A stretch of 64,000 nucleotides of DNA from Candidatus Westeberhardia cardiocondylae (GTDB taxonomy: Bacteria; Pseudomonadota; Gammaproteobacteria; Enterobacterales; Enterobacteriaceae): positions 37,763 to 101,762 of the forward strand of contig JABYQB010000002.1 in NCBI GenBank assembly GCA_024648785.1, in the 5' to 3' direction. The position numbers and the translations under genes are program-made. Shown piece after piece: positions 43,011-52,824 of the stretch (positions are counted from its first letter, which is position 1; every line of letters starts with the position of its first letter). Below the pieces are notes generated by a model. The model had not been told where the DNA came from and ran no database searches. It saw nothing but the letters and a program-made list of their open reading frames with translations.

Positions 43011-43337
43011 ATGGTATTTAATAGAAAAAATATTATCATTGATTCTCATGGATATTTAATTAATATAAATGATTGGAATAAAAATTTGGCTATTAAACTT
43101 GCAAATCGTGAAGGTATTTGTCTTAGAAAAGAACATTGGCAGGTGATAAGTTTTTTCCGTTCATTTTATTTAAAATTTAACACTGTACCTGGAATGAGAG
43201 TATTAATAGAAAATATGAAAAAAAAATATAGAATAAAGAAAATAAATAGTTGTTATTTATTTTCTTTATTCCCAAAAGGTCCAATGAATCAGGTTATAAA
43301 AATTTCTGGTTTACCTAGACAAACAAGATGTTTGTAA
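43011..43337 (+). CDS. tusE: Sulphurtransferase TusE
   Basis: TusE accepts persulphide sulphur from TusBCD and hands it to MnmA for 2-thiouridine synthesis. [22 protein letters not shown] and [16 protein letters not shown] match DsrC/TusE proteins. The active-site Cys is kept as the next-to-last residue (TRCL). I chose the ATG at 43011, giving 108 residues (E. coli 109); an open frame to 42990 adds seven unrelated residues. MnmA is encoded nearby; TusA, B, C and D are not in this window. Confidence 0.93.
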   Translation: MVFNRKNIIIDSHGYLININDWNKNLAIKLANREGICLRKEHWQVISFFRSFYLKFNTVPGMRVLIENMKKKYRIKKINSCYLFSLFPKGPMNQVIKISGLPRQTRCL

Positions 43338-43468
43338 ATTCTTTTAATAAAGAAAGTATTAACTTTTCAGTGTATTATTTTACGATTATTTTTATTTTGT
43401 TATTATATATTGATACTTTTTGGTATCTTAATAAAGATAATTTAATTTTTATAAAATTTGGAGGTTTT

Positions 43469-43786
43469 ATTATTACCAGTAAATTTGGCATAGGACAACA
43501 AATAAGGCATAAAATTTTTGGATATTTGGGTGTAATTATTGATGTAGATCCTGAATATTCACTAGATAAACCTTCTCTTAATGAGATATCAATTGATGAT
43601 AATTTGAAAAAAACACCTTGGTATCATGTTATTATGGAGGATGATGATGGCAGGCCAATTCATACTTATTTATCAGAAGTACAAATAGGGCACGAACTGT
43701 TTCCTATTCATCCAGAACAGCCAACATTAGATGAATTATCAAAATCTATTCGAATTCAATTACAAACTCCTAAATTAAGAAATTAG
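43469..43786 (+). CDS. hspQ: Heat shock protein HspQ (probable ATT start)
   Basis: HspQ is a small protein reported in Yersinia as an enhancer of Lon proteolysis; in E. coli it binds hemimethylated [43 protein letters not shown] and the C-terminal [11 protein letters not shown] match E. coli from end to end. The conserved start position holds ATT (43469) directly after GGAGG (43460-43464); a second ATT follows at 43472. An ATG at 43328 in the same frame would add 47 unrelated hydrophobic residues and overlap tusE. With ATT the protein has 105 residues, the E. coli length. Confidence 0.87.
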   Translation: MITSKFGIGQQIRHKIFGYLGVIIDVDPEYSLDKPSLNEISIDDNLKKTPWYHVIMEDDDGRPIHTYLSEVQIGHELFPIHPEQPTLDELSKSIRIQLQTPKLRN

Positions 43787-44125
43787 TTCTATTAAATATT
43801 TTAAATAATTTAGTTATATTATTAATTGTAATATTTAAAAGTTTAAATAAAATTTATGTTTTATCTTATATTGTAACCGTAATATATATTTTTTATTAAT
43901 TGGTAATGAAATAATTTAAATAATTAAATTAAATATTATTAATTTTTTTAGTTATTTTAAATGTTTTTTTAAAGTTATATTATTAACTATATAAAATAAT
44001 TTACAAAATAATATTTTTATATGTTTACATTCTTATATACGAACAATATTGTATACTTATGTATATTTTTAATATTTTTCTTTAATTATATAAAAAATAT
44101 AATAGAATAAATTTATTATACTTGT
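43787..44125. other. Convergent spacer between hspQ and rne
   Basis: About 340 bases. On the minus strand this is where the rest of rne would continue, but I find no RNase E small domain or C-terminal scaffold sequence in any frame. No terminator hairpin stands out. Confidence 0.5.
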
Positions 44126-45358
44126 TCATATTCCATTACATGTATGACATGTATAATTACCGATTTCTTTTAAAGAAGAATTAATTCTTTGTCTTGATAA
44201 TTCTAATAAACCAAAATTAGATATTTTTCCAATTTTAATTTTAGCCCTGTCTTGTTTGATAGCTTCTCTAAAATAATTTTCTACTTTTCTAGTATGTTTT
44301 ATTATAGACATATCTATAAAATCAATTACAATTAAACCACTTAAATTCCGTAATCTAATTTGTCTTGCTATTTCATTTACAGCTTCTAAATTAGTTTTTA
44401 ATGCTGTTTCTTCAATATCAAGACCTTTAGTTGATTTTGCGGAATTTATATCAATAGCTGTTAATGCTTCTGTTGTATCTATAACTATATAACTTCCCGA
44501 AGGTAGTTTAACTTTTCTTTGAAATATAGAAGCTATCTGTGATTCAATTTGGTAATATTGAAATATTGACATTTCACCATTATAAAATTTAATTTTATTA
44601 CTAAAATCTGACCTACCAAGAAAAATAATATATTTTTTTGCCAAATTTAATATTTTAATATTATCGATAAGTATTTCAGAAATATCATTATTTAAATTAT
44701 CTCTAAAAATTCTAACAATAATATTGCTTTCTTTATGAATTAAAGATGGTGCTTTACAATTTATTGAAAGTTTTTTTATTATTTCCCAATTTTTTAACCT
44801 AAAATATAAATCAGATTGTAATTCTGTAATAGATTTACCTAAACTAGCAGTGCGAATAATTACGCTCATCCCTGCAGGAATTTTTAAGTAAGATAATGTT
44901 TCTTTTAATGTAGTACGTTCATTTTTAGTAATCTTTTTTGAAATTCCTCCAGCATTTGGATTATTTGGCATTAATACTATATAGCTTCCAGCTAAACTAA
45001 TAAAAGTAGTTAATAAAGCTCCTTTGTTTCCTGTTTCTTCTTTATTTATTTGAACAATAATTTCTTGTCCTTTATATAAAATATTTTTTATATTTTTTTT
45101 ATTGTACAAATAATCTTCTAATGAAATATATTCATTTGATATTTCTTTAAAAGGTAGAAAACCGTTTTTGTTAACTCCGTAATTTACAAAAACGGCTTCT
45201 AAACTTTGTTCTATTCTTGTTATTATACCTTTGTAAATATTTGATTTTTTATGTTTATGATTAAATTTTTCAATATTTAAATCATATAATTTTTTTCCAT
45301 CTATAAAAGCTATACGAAATTCTTTTTTTTTATTTACATTAATTAATATTTTTTTCAT
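44126..45358 (-). CDS. rne: Ribonuclease E, truncated to the catalytic core
   Basis: RNase E starts mRNA decay and processes rRNA and tRNA precursors. S1 domain (KKSNIYKGIITRIEQSLEAVFVNYG), 5' sensor and DNase I-like domain are present. The catalytic Asp residues lie in ALTAIDINSA and LIVIDFIDM. The protein stops five residues past the zinc-link (CHTC), at 410 residues. The small domain and the whole scaffold that binds PNPase, enolase, helicase and membrane in E. coli are missing. Sequence and position beside divergent rluC favour rne over rng. Confidence 0.92.
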   Translation of the reverse strand: MKKILINVNKKKEFRIAFIDGKKLYDLNIEKFNHKHKKSNIYKGIITRIEQSLEAVFVNYGVNKNGFLPFKEISNEYISLEDYLYNKKNIKNILYKGQEIIVQINKEETGNKGALLTTFISLAGSYIVLMPNNPNAGGISKKITKNERTTLKETLSYLKIPAGMSVIIRTASLGKSITELQSDLYFRLKNWEIIKKLSINCKAPSLIHKESNIIVRIFRDNLNNDISEILIDNIKILNLAKKYIIFLGRSDFSNKIKFYNGEMSIFQYYQIESQIASIFQRKVKLPSGSYIVIDTTEALTAIDINSAKSTKGLDIEETALKTNLEAVNEIARQIRLRNLSGLIVIDFIDMSIIKHTRKVENYFREAIKQDRAKIKIGKISNFGLLELSRQRINSSLKEIGNYTCHTCNGI

Positions 45359-45618
45359 AATAATTTATTAATTCCATTATTTAATTATAAAATTAAAAAA
45401 TTGAATAATTTTTATATGTTTTTTATTAAAATTAATTTTTTAGTATAAAAAAGTTTTTCATATTCACTAAAAATAATAAATTTTAAATAAAATACATAAT
45501 ATTTCATAAAAGTTATAATATATTTATATAACATCATTGTGTAATTTATCATATTTAATGTTTCATTAAAAATATTTTTATTAATTTTATATATAAAAAT
45601 AATATTTTATTTGTTGTT

Positions 45619-46575
45619 ATGAAAAAAAATAATTTAAAGTCACATTCTGTAATTATTACAAACGATAAAATTCATCAAAGAATTGATAATTTTTTAATTA
45701 GGTATTTAAAAAATATACCTAAAAATAAAATATATTGTATTATTAGAAATGGTAAAATACGAGTAAATAAAAAACGTATTGATCATAAATATAGATTACA
45801 ATATAAAGATATTATTCATATACCATTATTAGAACAAAAAAAAACAAAAAAAATAAAACTTCCAAAAAATATTAATATAAAAAAATTTATTCTTTATGAA
45901 GATGATTTATTAATTATTTTAAATAAACCTTCAGGAATTGCAGTTCATGGAGGTAGTGGATTAATATATGGAATCATTGAAATATTAAGATTATCTTATA
46001 TTAAATATTCTAATTTAGAATTAGTTCATAGGTTAGATAAAGAAACTTCTGGTGTATTATTAATATCTAAAAAAAATTATATGTTAAGAGAATTACATAG
46101 TCTTTTAAAAGATAAGAAAATTAAAAAAAATTATTTTGCTTTAGTTTCTGGTTATTGGCCATCTTCTATTAAAGAAGTTACAGTTCCATTATTAAAGGTT
46201 TTTTCTAAAAGTAAAAAACATGTGGTAAAAATTGATACGAAATATGGAAAATATTCAAAAACTACTTTTAAAATAATTGAAAGATTTATGAAATTTGCAA
46301 CGTTAATTAAAGTAGTTCCTATTACTGGAAGAACTCATCAAATTAGAGTACATACTAAATATGTTGGTCATCCTATTATTTGTGATAATCGTTATGGAAA
46401 TAAAGATTGTAATAATATAGTTAAAAATTTTGGATTTAATAGATTATTTTTACATGCATATTCATTGTCTTTTAAATATCCAAATTCTAATAAAATATTA
46501 TCAATTAAAGCCCCACTAGATGAAGAATTAGTAAAAATTTTGAAAATATTACGTATTTATTTTAAAAAACATTGA
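45619..46575 (+). CDS. rluC: 23S rRNA pseudouridine synthase RluC
   Basis: RluC makes pseudouridine at positions 955, 2504 and 2580 of 23S rRNA. An N-terminal S4 domain (about 18-75, RIDNFLIRYLKNIPKNKI) precedes the catalytic domain with LVHRLDKETSGVLLISK (catalytic Asp) and TGRTHQIRVHTKYVGHPI. It has 318 residues (E. coli 319). It is divergent from rne, as in E. coli, which supports RluC over its relative RluD. Confidence 0.94.
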   Translation: MKKNNLKSHSVIITNDKIHQRIDNFLIRYLKNIPKNKIYCIIRNGKIRVNKKRIDHKYRLQYKDIIHIPLLEQKKTKKIKLPKNINIKKFILYEDDLLIILNKPSGIAVHGGSGLIYGIIEILRLSYIKYSNLELVHRLDKETSGVLLISKKNYMLRELHSLLKDKKIKKNYFALVSGYWPSSIKEVTVPLLKVFSKSKKHVVKIDTKYGKYSKTTFKIIERFMKFATLIKVVPITGRTHQIRVHTKYVGHPIICDNRYGNKDCNNIVKNFGFNRLFLHAYSLSFKYPNSNKILSIKAPLDEELVKILKILRIYFKKH

Positions 46576-46849
46576 ATATTAAATTATAAATTAATAATTT
46601 TTTTTAAAAAATATAATATTTTTAAATATTTAAATTCATTGAAATTCATGTACAAAAATATATTTTTTAATGTTTTAAAAATTTTATTAAATAAATTATA
46701 GTTTATTAAATAAATTTTAATATTACATTATTTAAATTATATTAATTATGTTAAAATATTATGAGTTTTTGTTTTGAAAATTATATAAATATATATATTC
46801 TTTAATTTTTAACAAAAAGATATTTACATATTTAATTTTTGGAGATTTT

Positions 46850-47017
46850 ATGGCTGTTCAAAAAAGTAAATCAACTCGTTCTAAACGAGGTATGCGTAGG
46901 TCTCATAATAGAATTTTAATTCCTCAATTATCTATTGATAAAGAAACGGGGGAAATTCATTTAAGACATAATATAACTGTTAGTGGTTTTTATCGTGGTA
47001 AAAAAATAATTTTGTAA
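46850..47017 (+). CDS. rpmF: 50S ribosomal protein L32
   Basis: A 55-residue protein starting [20 protein letters not shown] and containing [17 protein letters not shown], clearly L32 (57 in E. coli). GGAG (46841-46844) is a good ribosome-binding site before ATG at 46850. It heads the fatty acid gene group as in E. coli, but plsX and fabH, which should follow, are missing: only about 250 bases separate it from fabD. Confidence 0.95.
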   Translation: MAVQKSKSTRSKRGMRRSHNRILIPQLSIDKETGEIHLRHNITVSGFYRGKKIIL

Positions 47018-47271
47018 ATATAAATATATTTATTTAATTATTGTTAAATTAAGTTAATTTTATTTTTTAATCTTTAAAAGATTTTATTTTTTTGTTCATT
47101 TAATAAATAATTATTAATTAAAATTTTATATTTGTGTTATAAAATTAAATTTGAAAATTTTATTTAACTGAAAATTGTTAATAATGTGAATATATATTTA
47201 CTTAAATTATAATATAAATTAAGGTATATTTATTAATTTTAATATTAATAATATTAAAAGGAGAATATTAT

Positions 47272-48228
47272 ATTTTTTCTGTTATATTTCCTGGACAAGG
47301 ATCACAAAAAATAGGTATGTTATCAAAATTATATTCAATATATCCTGAGGTTAAAATTACCTTTGATGAAGCATCTTATGCTTTGGGGTATGATTTATGG
47401 GATTTAGTTCAAAAGGGAACAAAAACCGAATTAAACAAAACTTATAAAACACAACCTGCATTATTAGCATCAACAGTATCTATTTGGAGAATTTGGAGAA
47501 ATATTGGAGGTAATATACCAAAATTTATGTCTGGTCACAGCCATGGTGAATATTCAGCATTAGTGTGTTCCGGTAGTTTAAATTTCATTGAAGCTATTAA
47601 ATTAGTAGAATTTCGTGGTAAATTGATGCAAGAAGCTGTACCAATTGGTATTGGTGCTATGTCTGTTATAATTGGTTTGAAACTTGATATTATATATTAT
47701 ATTTGTAAAAATATTAATAATGAAAATATGGTTGTTGAACCAGTAATATTTAATACTTTAAATCAAGTTGTAGTTTCTGGTCATAAATTGGCTGTACAGA
47801 AGGCAGAAATTGATTCTATAAAAGCAGGGGCAAAAAAAATATTTAGATTATCTGTTAGTGTCCCATCACATTGTATATTAATGAAATCTGTATCAAAAAA
47901 ATTTTCAGAAAAATTAAAAACATTATCAATTTTAACACCAAAAATTCCAATAATAAATAACGTAGATGTTCGTATTGAACGTGATCCTATTTTTATTAAA
48001 AATGCTTTAGTTAGACAAATATATAACCCCGTTCGTTGGAATGATATTATTAAATATTTTTTAAAAAATAGAATACAAATGTTATTAGAAATGGGTCCTG
48101 GAAATATTCTTACTAATTTTATAAAAAAAAATAATAATTATACTTTAAAAGTAATTGCAATAAATGATCATATATCATTAAAAACTGCAATACAAAATCA
48201 AAATTTTTGGAGAAAAAATGAATTTTAA
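47272..48228 (+). CDS. fabD: Malonyl-CoA:ACP transacylase FabD (probable ATT start)
   Basis: FabD loads malonate onto acyl carrier protein. The N-terminal motif VIFPGQGSQKIGML begins upstream of the first ATG (47317), so a start there would remove the oxyanion-loop GQGSQ. The only sensible start is ATT at 47272, eight bases after AGGAG (47259-47263), giving a 318-residue protein (E. coli 309). The active-site Ser is in GHSHGEYSAL; the catalytic His is in SVPSHCILM. The stop overlaps fabG by 11 bases. Confidence 0.9.
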   Translation: MFSVIFPGQGSQKIGMLSKLYSIYPEVKITFDEASYALGYDLWDLVQKGTKTELNKTYKTQPALLASTVSIWRIWRNIGGNIPKFMSGHSHGEYSALVCSGSLNFIEAIKLVEFRGKLMQEAVPIGIGAMSVIIGLKLDIIYYICKNINNENMVVEPVIFNTLNQVVVSGHKLAVQKAEIDSIKAGAKKIFRLSVSVPSHCILMKSVSKKFSEKLKTLSILTPKIPIINNVDVRIERDPIFIKNALVRQIYNPVRWNDIIKYFLKNRIQMLLEMGPGNILTNFIKKNNNYTLKVIAINDHISLKTAIQNQNFWRKNEF

Positions 48229-48955
48229 TAAAAAAATTGTATTAATAACCGGAGCTAGTAGAGGAATTGGATATGAAATTTCAAGAAAATTTTTAAATTT
48301 AGGATTTACCGTAATTGGTACATCTACTAATAAATTAGGAATTAATAAAATTAATGATTTAAAAAAATATGGTATTGTAAAAGGTTTCATATTAGATGTT
48401 TCTAACATTAAGTCTATAAATTTGTTTTTCAAAAAATTATATCAAGAATTTGATACAATAGATATACTAATAAATAATGCAGGAATTGTATGTGACAGTT
48501 TATTAGTTAATATGAAAGAAAAAACATGGAAAACTGTTTTGGATACAAATCTTACATCAATATTCAGAATGTCTAAAAAAGTAATACGAAACATGATTAA
48601 ACAATGTTATGGTAGAATTATTACAATAGGTTCTGTTATAGGTAATATTGGTAATATTGGTCAAGTAAATTATTCTGCAGCTAAATCCGGCTTAATTGGT
48701 TTAAGTAAATCATTAGCAATGGAAGTTGCGTCTAAAAGTATTACTGTAAATGTAATATCACCAGGATTTATAATTACTGATATGATAAAATCTCTTACTA
48801 ATAAGCAATTGGAGAAAATATTATGTAAAATTCCAATGAAACGTTTTGGGTATGCAAAAGATATTGCTAATGTTGTAGTATTTTTAGCTTCTGATGAAGC
48901 TTCATATATAACGGGTGAAACAATACATGTTAATGGCGGTATGTATATGTCTTAA
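48218..48955 (+). CDS. fabG: 3-oxoacyl-ACP reductase FabG
   Basis: This NADPH-dependent short-chain dehydrogenase reduces beta-ketoacyl-ACP in each elongation cycle. The cofactor motif is TGASRGIGYEI (about 11-21), NNAGI follows, and the catalytic Ser, Tyr and Lys are in GSVIGN and NYSAAKSGL. The C-terminus ETIHVNGGMYM is typical. It has 245 residues and overlaps fabD by 11 bases, with its ribosome-binding site GGAG inside fabD. acpP follows. Confidence 0.97.
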   Translation: MNFNKKIVLITGASRGIGYEISRKFLNLGFTVIGTSTNKLGINKINDLKKYGIVKGFILDVSNIKSINLFFKKLYQEFDTIDILINNAGIVCDSLLVNMKEKTWKTVLDTNLTSIFRMSKKVIRNMIKQCYGRIITIGSVIGNIGNIGQVNYSAAKSGLIGLSKSLAMEVASKSITVNVISPGFIITDMIKSLTNKQLEKILCKIPMKRFGYAKDIANVVVFLASDEASYITGETIHVNGGMYMS

Positions 48956-49059
48956 TATTATTACTTAAATCAATTTTTAAATTTATTAATAAATTAAATA
49001 TTATTTTTTTCAAATTCATCAAAATAACAAAAATTTAAATTTGATAGGAATTTAATGAA

Positions 49060-49299
49060 ATGAGTTATCTCGAAGAAAATATAAAAAAAATTATTGTTGA
49101 ACAGTTAGGTGTTAAAAAAGAAAATATTTTAAATAGTTCTTCTTTTGTTGATGATCTAGGAGCAGATTCACTTGACACTGTAGAATTAGTTATGGCATTG
49201 GAAGAGAAATTTAATATAGAAATTCCAGATGAAAAAGCTGAAAAAATTACTACTGTTCAAGCAGCTATTGATTTTGTTAAACAACATACAGAAAAATAA
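49060..49299 (+). CDS. acpP: Acyl carrier protein
   Basis: A 79-residue acidic helical carrier. The phosphopantetheine attachment Ser is in [17 protein letters not shown], and the C-terminal half ([17 protein letters not shown]) is almost as in E. coli. It serves FabD and FabG encoded next to it and donates octanoate to LipB. fabF and pabC, which follow in E. coli, are missing. Confidence 0.97.
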   Translation: MSYLEENIKKIIVEQLGVKKENILNSSSFVDDLGADSLDTVELVMALEEKFNIEIPDEKAEKITTVQAAIDFVKQHTEK

Positions 49300-49561
49300 A
49301 AAAATATATAAATTTTTATAACTAATTTTAATTAAATTTTATAAATATAAGGGATTTTTTTATTATTCATTTATATAAATTAAAAAATTTTAAAAAATTT
49401 TATATTTTAAATTTAATTAATTAATTTATATTAATATTTGTTTTTAAAAATTCTGTATTTAACAATGTTACAAAATTGTTTATTTAAACAATAATATTTA
49501 TTTTAAATAAAAGTAATATTTATAAGTAATTTTTAAAATTTTAAATTAAGGAAATTATTGT

Positions 49562-50188
49562 ATGTATGGTAAATTTATTGTAATTGAAGGAATTGAAGGA
49601 TCTGGAAAAACTACAGCAGTTAAAGTTGTAATGAAAATTTTACGTTCTCATAATATATGTAATATAATAAGCACAAGAGAACCGGAAAGTACACCATTAT
49701 CAAAAAAATTATATATGTATATAAAAAATAAGATATATAAAGAATCTATTAATAAATATACAGAATTACTGATTTTTTATATTTCAAGAATTCAATTACT
49801 TGAAAATGTAATTAAACCAGCTTTATCTAAAGGTATTTGGGTAGTAAGTGATAGACATGATTTTTCTTCTGAAGCTTATCAATGCGGTGGTAGAAAAATA
49901 AACAAAAAATTTTTAAATGCTTTACGTTATGAAATAATAGGTAATTTTAAACCAAATTTAATTTTGTATTTAGATGTTTTTCCATCTGTTGGGTTATCTC
50001 GTATAAAATATAGAAAATTAGATTATATTGAAAAGGAACCATTGTCTTTTTTTAAAAGAGTTAGAAAAAAATATAAAAAAATAGTTAAAAATAACAAAAA
50101 TACATTTACTGTAAATGCTAACGAAACTTTAGAAAAAGTACATTTTTCTATTAAAAAAAAATTGATAAATTGGTTAAAAAATGTATAA
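49562..50188 (+). CDS. tmk: Thymidylate kinase
   Basis: Tmk phosphorylates dTMP to dTDP. The P-loop EGIEGSGKTT is at residues 9-18, followed by the DR(Y/H) motif in SDRHDFSSEAYQCGGR. STREPES is the dTMP-binding region. It has 208 residues (E. coli 213). The stop overlaps holB by 8 bases, as in the conserved tmk-holB pair. The lid and C-terminal region are Lys-rich and diverged. Confidence 0.95.
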   Translation: MYGKFIVIEGIEGSGKTTAVKVVMKILRSHNICNIISTREPESTPLSKKLYMYIKNKIYKESINKYTELLIFYISRIQLLENVIKPALSKGIWVVSDRHDFSSEAYQCGGRKINKKFLNALRYEIIGNFKPNLILYLDVFPSVGLSRIKYRKLDYIEKEPLSFFKRVRKKYKKIVKNNKNTFTVNANETLEKVHFSIKKKLINWLKNV

Positions 50189-51179
50189 TATTTTATACCC
50201 ATGGTTGGAAAAAACACATAAAAAAATTTTAAATCATTATAAAAAAAATACAATAATAAATTATTATCCAATACTAATACATAGTAAACATAATATTGGT
50301 GAAGATATATTGTGTCGTTCTATAAGTTTTTGGCTAATATGTAATAATCATAATAATATAAAACATTGTGACAAATGTAATTCCTGTAAGTTAATGAAAT
50401 TTGGCAATTACCCTGATTATTATGAAATAATATTAGAAAAAAATAAAAATGATAATTTGGAATATTTATATTCTTGTATTAATAATTTATATCAACTTCC
50501 ATGTTATGGAAAATGTAAAGTAATATCTATATTAAATAGTGAATTACTTTCACAAAAAATTATTAATATAATAGTTAAGGTTATAGATAAGCCACCAAAA
50601 AACACTTATTTTATTTTTACTTCTTCTAAAGAAGATTTAAAATTATTAATTAATATTAAAAACTACTGTTTTTATTTCCCATTGTACACACCTATAAGAT
50701 CAATTGGATTAAATTGGTTACAAAAAAACATAAAAGATATAAATATTACCATTTGTGATTTTATTACATCTTTACAAATTTATAATGGTTCTCCAATACA
50801 AGCTAAATATTTTTTATCTTCTACTCTGAAAGAAAAAAGAAATATTTTTTGTAATAAAATAATTCAATCTATTTCAGAAAAAAATTTTTTAATTTTACTA
50901 CCAATGTTTTTAGAAGAAAATATACAAAATGATTTAATTATATGGATTATGTCATTATTATATGACGCTATAAAAAATAATTTTACAGATTTATATTTGA
51001 TTAATATTGATAAATTAGAATTAATTCAATTATTTACTAATAAATTTTCTACTACAAAATTATTTATTCAATGGAAACATTGGTTAAATTGTAAAAAAAT
51101 TTTAAATAATATTGAAAATATTAATTATGAATTATTATTTTCATATTTTTTATTATCTGTAAATAAATTGCTTATTTGA
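50181..51179 (+). CDS. holB: DNA polymerase III delta' subunit
   Basis: Delta' is a rigid ATPase-like member of the clamp loader. The zinc-binding Cys are visible in CNNHNNIKHCDKCNSCKLM, and PDYYEI and VIDKPPKNTYFIFTSS correspond to family motifs. As in other delta' proteins the Walker A motif is degenerate. It has 332 residues (E. coli 334). The sequence is strongly diverged; overlap with tmk supports the call. Confidence 0.91.
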   Translation: MYNILYPWLEKTHKKILNHYKKNTIINYYPILIHSKHNIGEDILCRSISFWLICNNHNNIKHCDKCNSCKLMKFGNYPDYYEIILEKNKNDNLEYLYSCINNLYQLPCYGKCKVISILNSELLSQKIINIIVKVIDKPPKNTYFIFTSSKEDLKLLINIKNYCFYFPLYTPIRSIGLNWLQKNIKDINITICDFITSLQIYNGSPIQAKYFLSSTLKEKRNIFCNKIIQSISEKNFLILLPMFLEENIQNDLIIWIMSLLYDAIKNNFTDLYLINIDKLELIQLFTNKFSTTKLFIQWKHWLNCKKILNNIENINYELLFSYFLLSVNKLLI

Positions 51180-51570
51180 AAAATTTTAAATATGTTTTAT
51201 TTTTAAATTTTAAAATTAACAATATTATTGTGTTAAATTTATAGAAATTAAATAAAAACTTTAAAATATTTTTGTATTTTAATGAAATATTAATATATTG
51301 TAGTAAAATTTATTAAATTAATTAATTTGATAATATTTAAGTAATTATTTAATTATTGTAATATTTTACATATTGTAAATATTTTAGAATTTTTGACATT
51401 TATAAATTATGTAATAAAGTTAAAATTTAAATATATTAAATAAGATATTATGTATTTTTATAAAAATTTAATATATTACTTGTAATAATATATTATTAAT
51501 TGATATTATAATAAATCGTATTTAAACATTTCAAATGTGTACTATATAAATAGTAAATGGAGAAATATAA
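51180..51570. other. Gene-free spacer between holB and pal
   Basis: About 390 bases with no supported ORF or RNA gene. It joins two loci distant in E. coli. A TATAAT at 51507-51512 lies about 60 bases before pal but without a well spaced -35. A GGAG ribosome-binding site precedes pal. Confidence 0.5.
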
Positions 51571-52119
51571 ATGAAAATTATTACATTACTTAAAAAAATT
51601 TTTTTTGCTATTCCTTTTATTTTTCTTACTTCATGTGATTCTTATAATAAAAATATTCATTCAAATTTTAATGATGAATCTATTTCATCATTGGATGAAA
51701 AACAAGAATTTGATTTTATAGATGAAAATGAAAATAATTTTAAAAATTCTTTAAATATTAGTTCTATATTAAATAAATTACAATATAATAATACTGTATA
51801 TTTTGATTTAGATAAATATGTAATTCGTCCTGAATTTTTTAATATGTTAAATGAATATGCAGAATTTTTATTAAATCACCCATCTTATTCAATAATAGTA
51901 GAAGGACATACTGATGAAAGAGGAACATCAGAATACAATATTTCTTTGGGAAAACGTAGAAGTAATGCTATTAAAGAATATTTAGAGAATAGAGGTGTTT
52001 CTAGTGATCAAATTAATATTGTTTCTTACGGTAAAGAAAAATTAGCTTCGTTAGGTCATGATGAATTTTCACATGCAAAAAACAGGAGAACTGTAAATTT
52101 GTTAAAAAAATGTAAGTAA
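51571..52119 (+). CDS. pal: Peptidoglycan-associated lipoprotein Pal
   Basis: Pal is an outer membrane lipoprotein that ties the envelope to peptidoglycan. A signal peptide with lipobox LTSC (Cys about residue 22) precedes an acidic linker. The OmpA-like domain follows ([41 protein letters not shown]). It has 182 residues. None of the Tol proteins is adjacent, although in E. coli Pal works with TolABQR. Its presence implies that an outer membrane is retained. Confidence 0.95.
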   Translation: MKIITLLKKIFFAIPFIFLTSCDSYNKNIHSNFNDESISSLDEKQEFDFIDENENNFKNSLNISSILNKLQYNNTVYFDLDKYVIRPEFFNMLNEYAEFLLNHPSYSIIVEGHTDERGTSEYNISLGKRRSNAIKEYLENRGVSSDQINIVSYGKEKLASLGHDEFSHAKNRRTVNLLKKCK

Positions 52120-52302
52120 AAACTAAATTATTTTAATTTAAACTATTAAATAATATAAATAGAGACATATTTTTATTTTATTAAATTTTTTTAAAAATTT
52201 AAATTTTATATTTTGTTTTACAAAATTTTATTATGTTTCAATACAAAAATTAATGAATAAATTTAAAAATTTATTTTTTTATATAAAAGGTATGATTGAT
52301 TT

Positions 52303-52824
52303 ATGAAAAAAATTGGAATATTTTTTGGAAGTGACACCGGGAATACAGAAAATGTTTCACATATTATACATGAAAAAATTGGTAAAGATGTTTCTGATAT
52401 TTTTGATATCGCTCGTACTAACAAAAGAAATATTGAAAAATATAATAAGTTAATATTTGGTATACCAACATGGTATTATGGGGAAATGCAATGTGATTGG
52501 AATAATTTTTTACCACAACTGAAAAAGATAAATTTTGATGGCAAGCTTGTTGCTATATTTGGTTGTGGTGATCAAGAGGATTACCCAGAATATTTTTGTG
52601 ATGCTTTAAGATATATATATGATGTTGTAAAATTACGTGGAGCTACATTGATAGGGCATTGGCCAATAAAAGGATATTATTTTGAATCTTCTAAAAGTAT
52701 TATTAATAAAACACATTTTGTTGGTTTAGCAATTGATGAAGATCGTCAACCAAATTTGACACGACAAAGAATAAATTATTGGATTGAACAATTATATGAA
52801 GATATGAACAAAATTGTTTTATAA
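52303..52824 (+). CDS. fldA: Flavodoxin 1
   Basis: This FMN electron carrier donates electrons to radical-SAM and isoprenoid enzymes. FMN-phosphate loop [10 protein letters not shown] is at residues 9-18; [14 protein letters not shown] and [17 protein letters not shown] are typical. It has 173 residues (E. coli 176). MiaB and LipA, both radical-SAM enzymes in this window, need such a reductant, which may explain its retention. Confidence 0.95.
   Translation: MKKIGIFFGSDTGNTENVSHIIHEKIGKDVSDIFDIARTNKRNIEKYNKLIFGIPTWYYGEMQCDWNNFLPQLKKINFDGKLVAIFGCGDQEDYPEYFCDALRYIYDVVKLRGATLIGHWPIKGYYFESSKSIINKTHFVGLAIDEDRQPNLTRQRINYWIEQLYEDMNKIVL

Noticed and set aside
43328..43468. N-terminal 47-residue extension of HspQ from ATG 43328
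   Set aside because: It has no HspQ similarity, overlaps tusE, lacks a good ribosome-binding site and is disfavoured by the GGAGG at 43460-43464.
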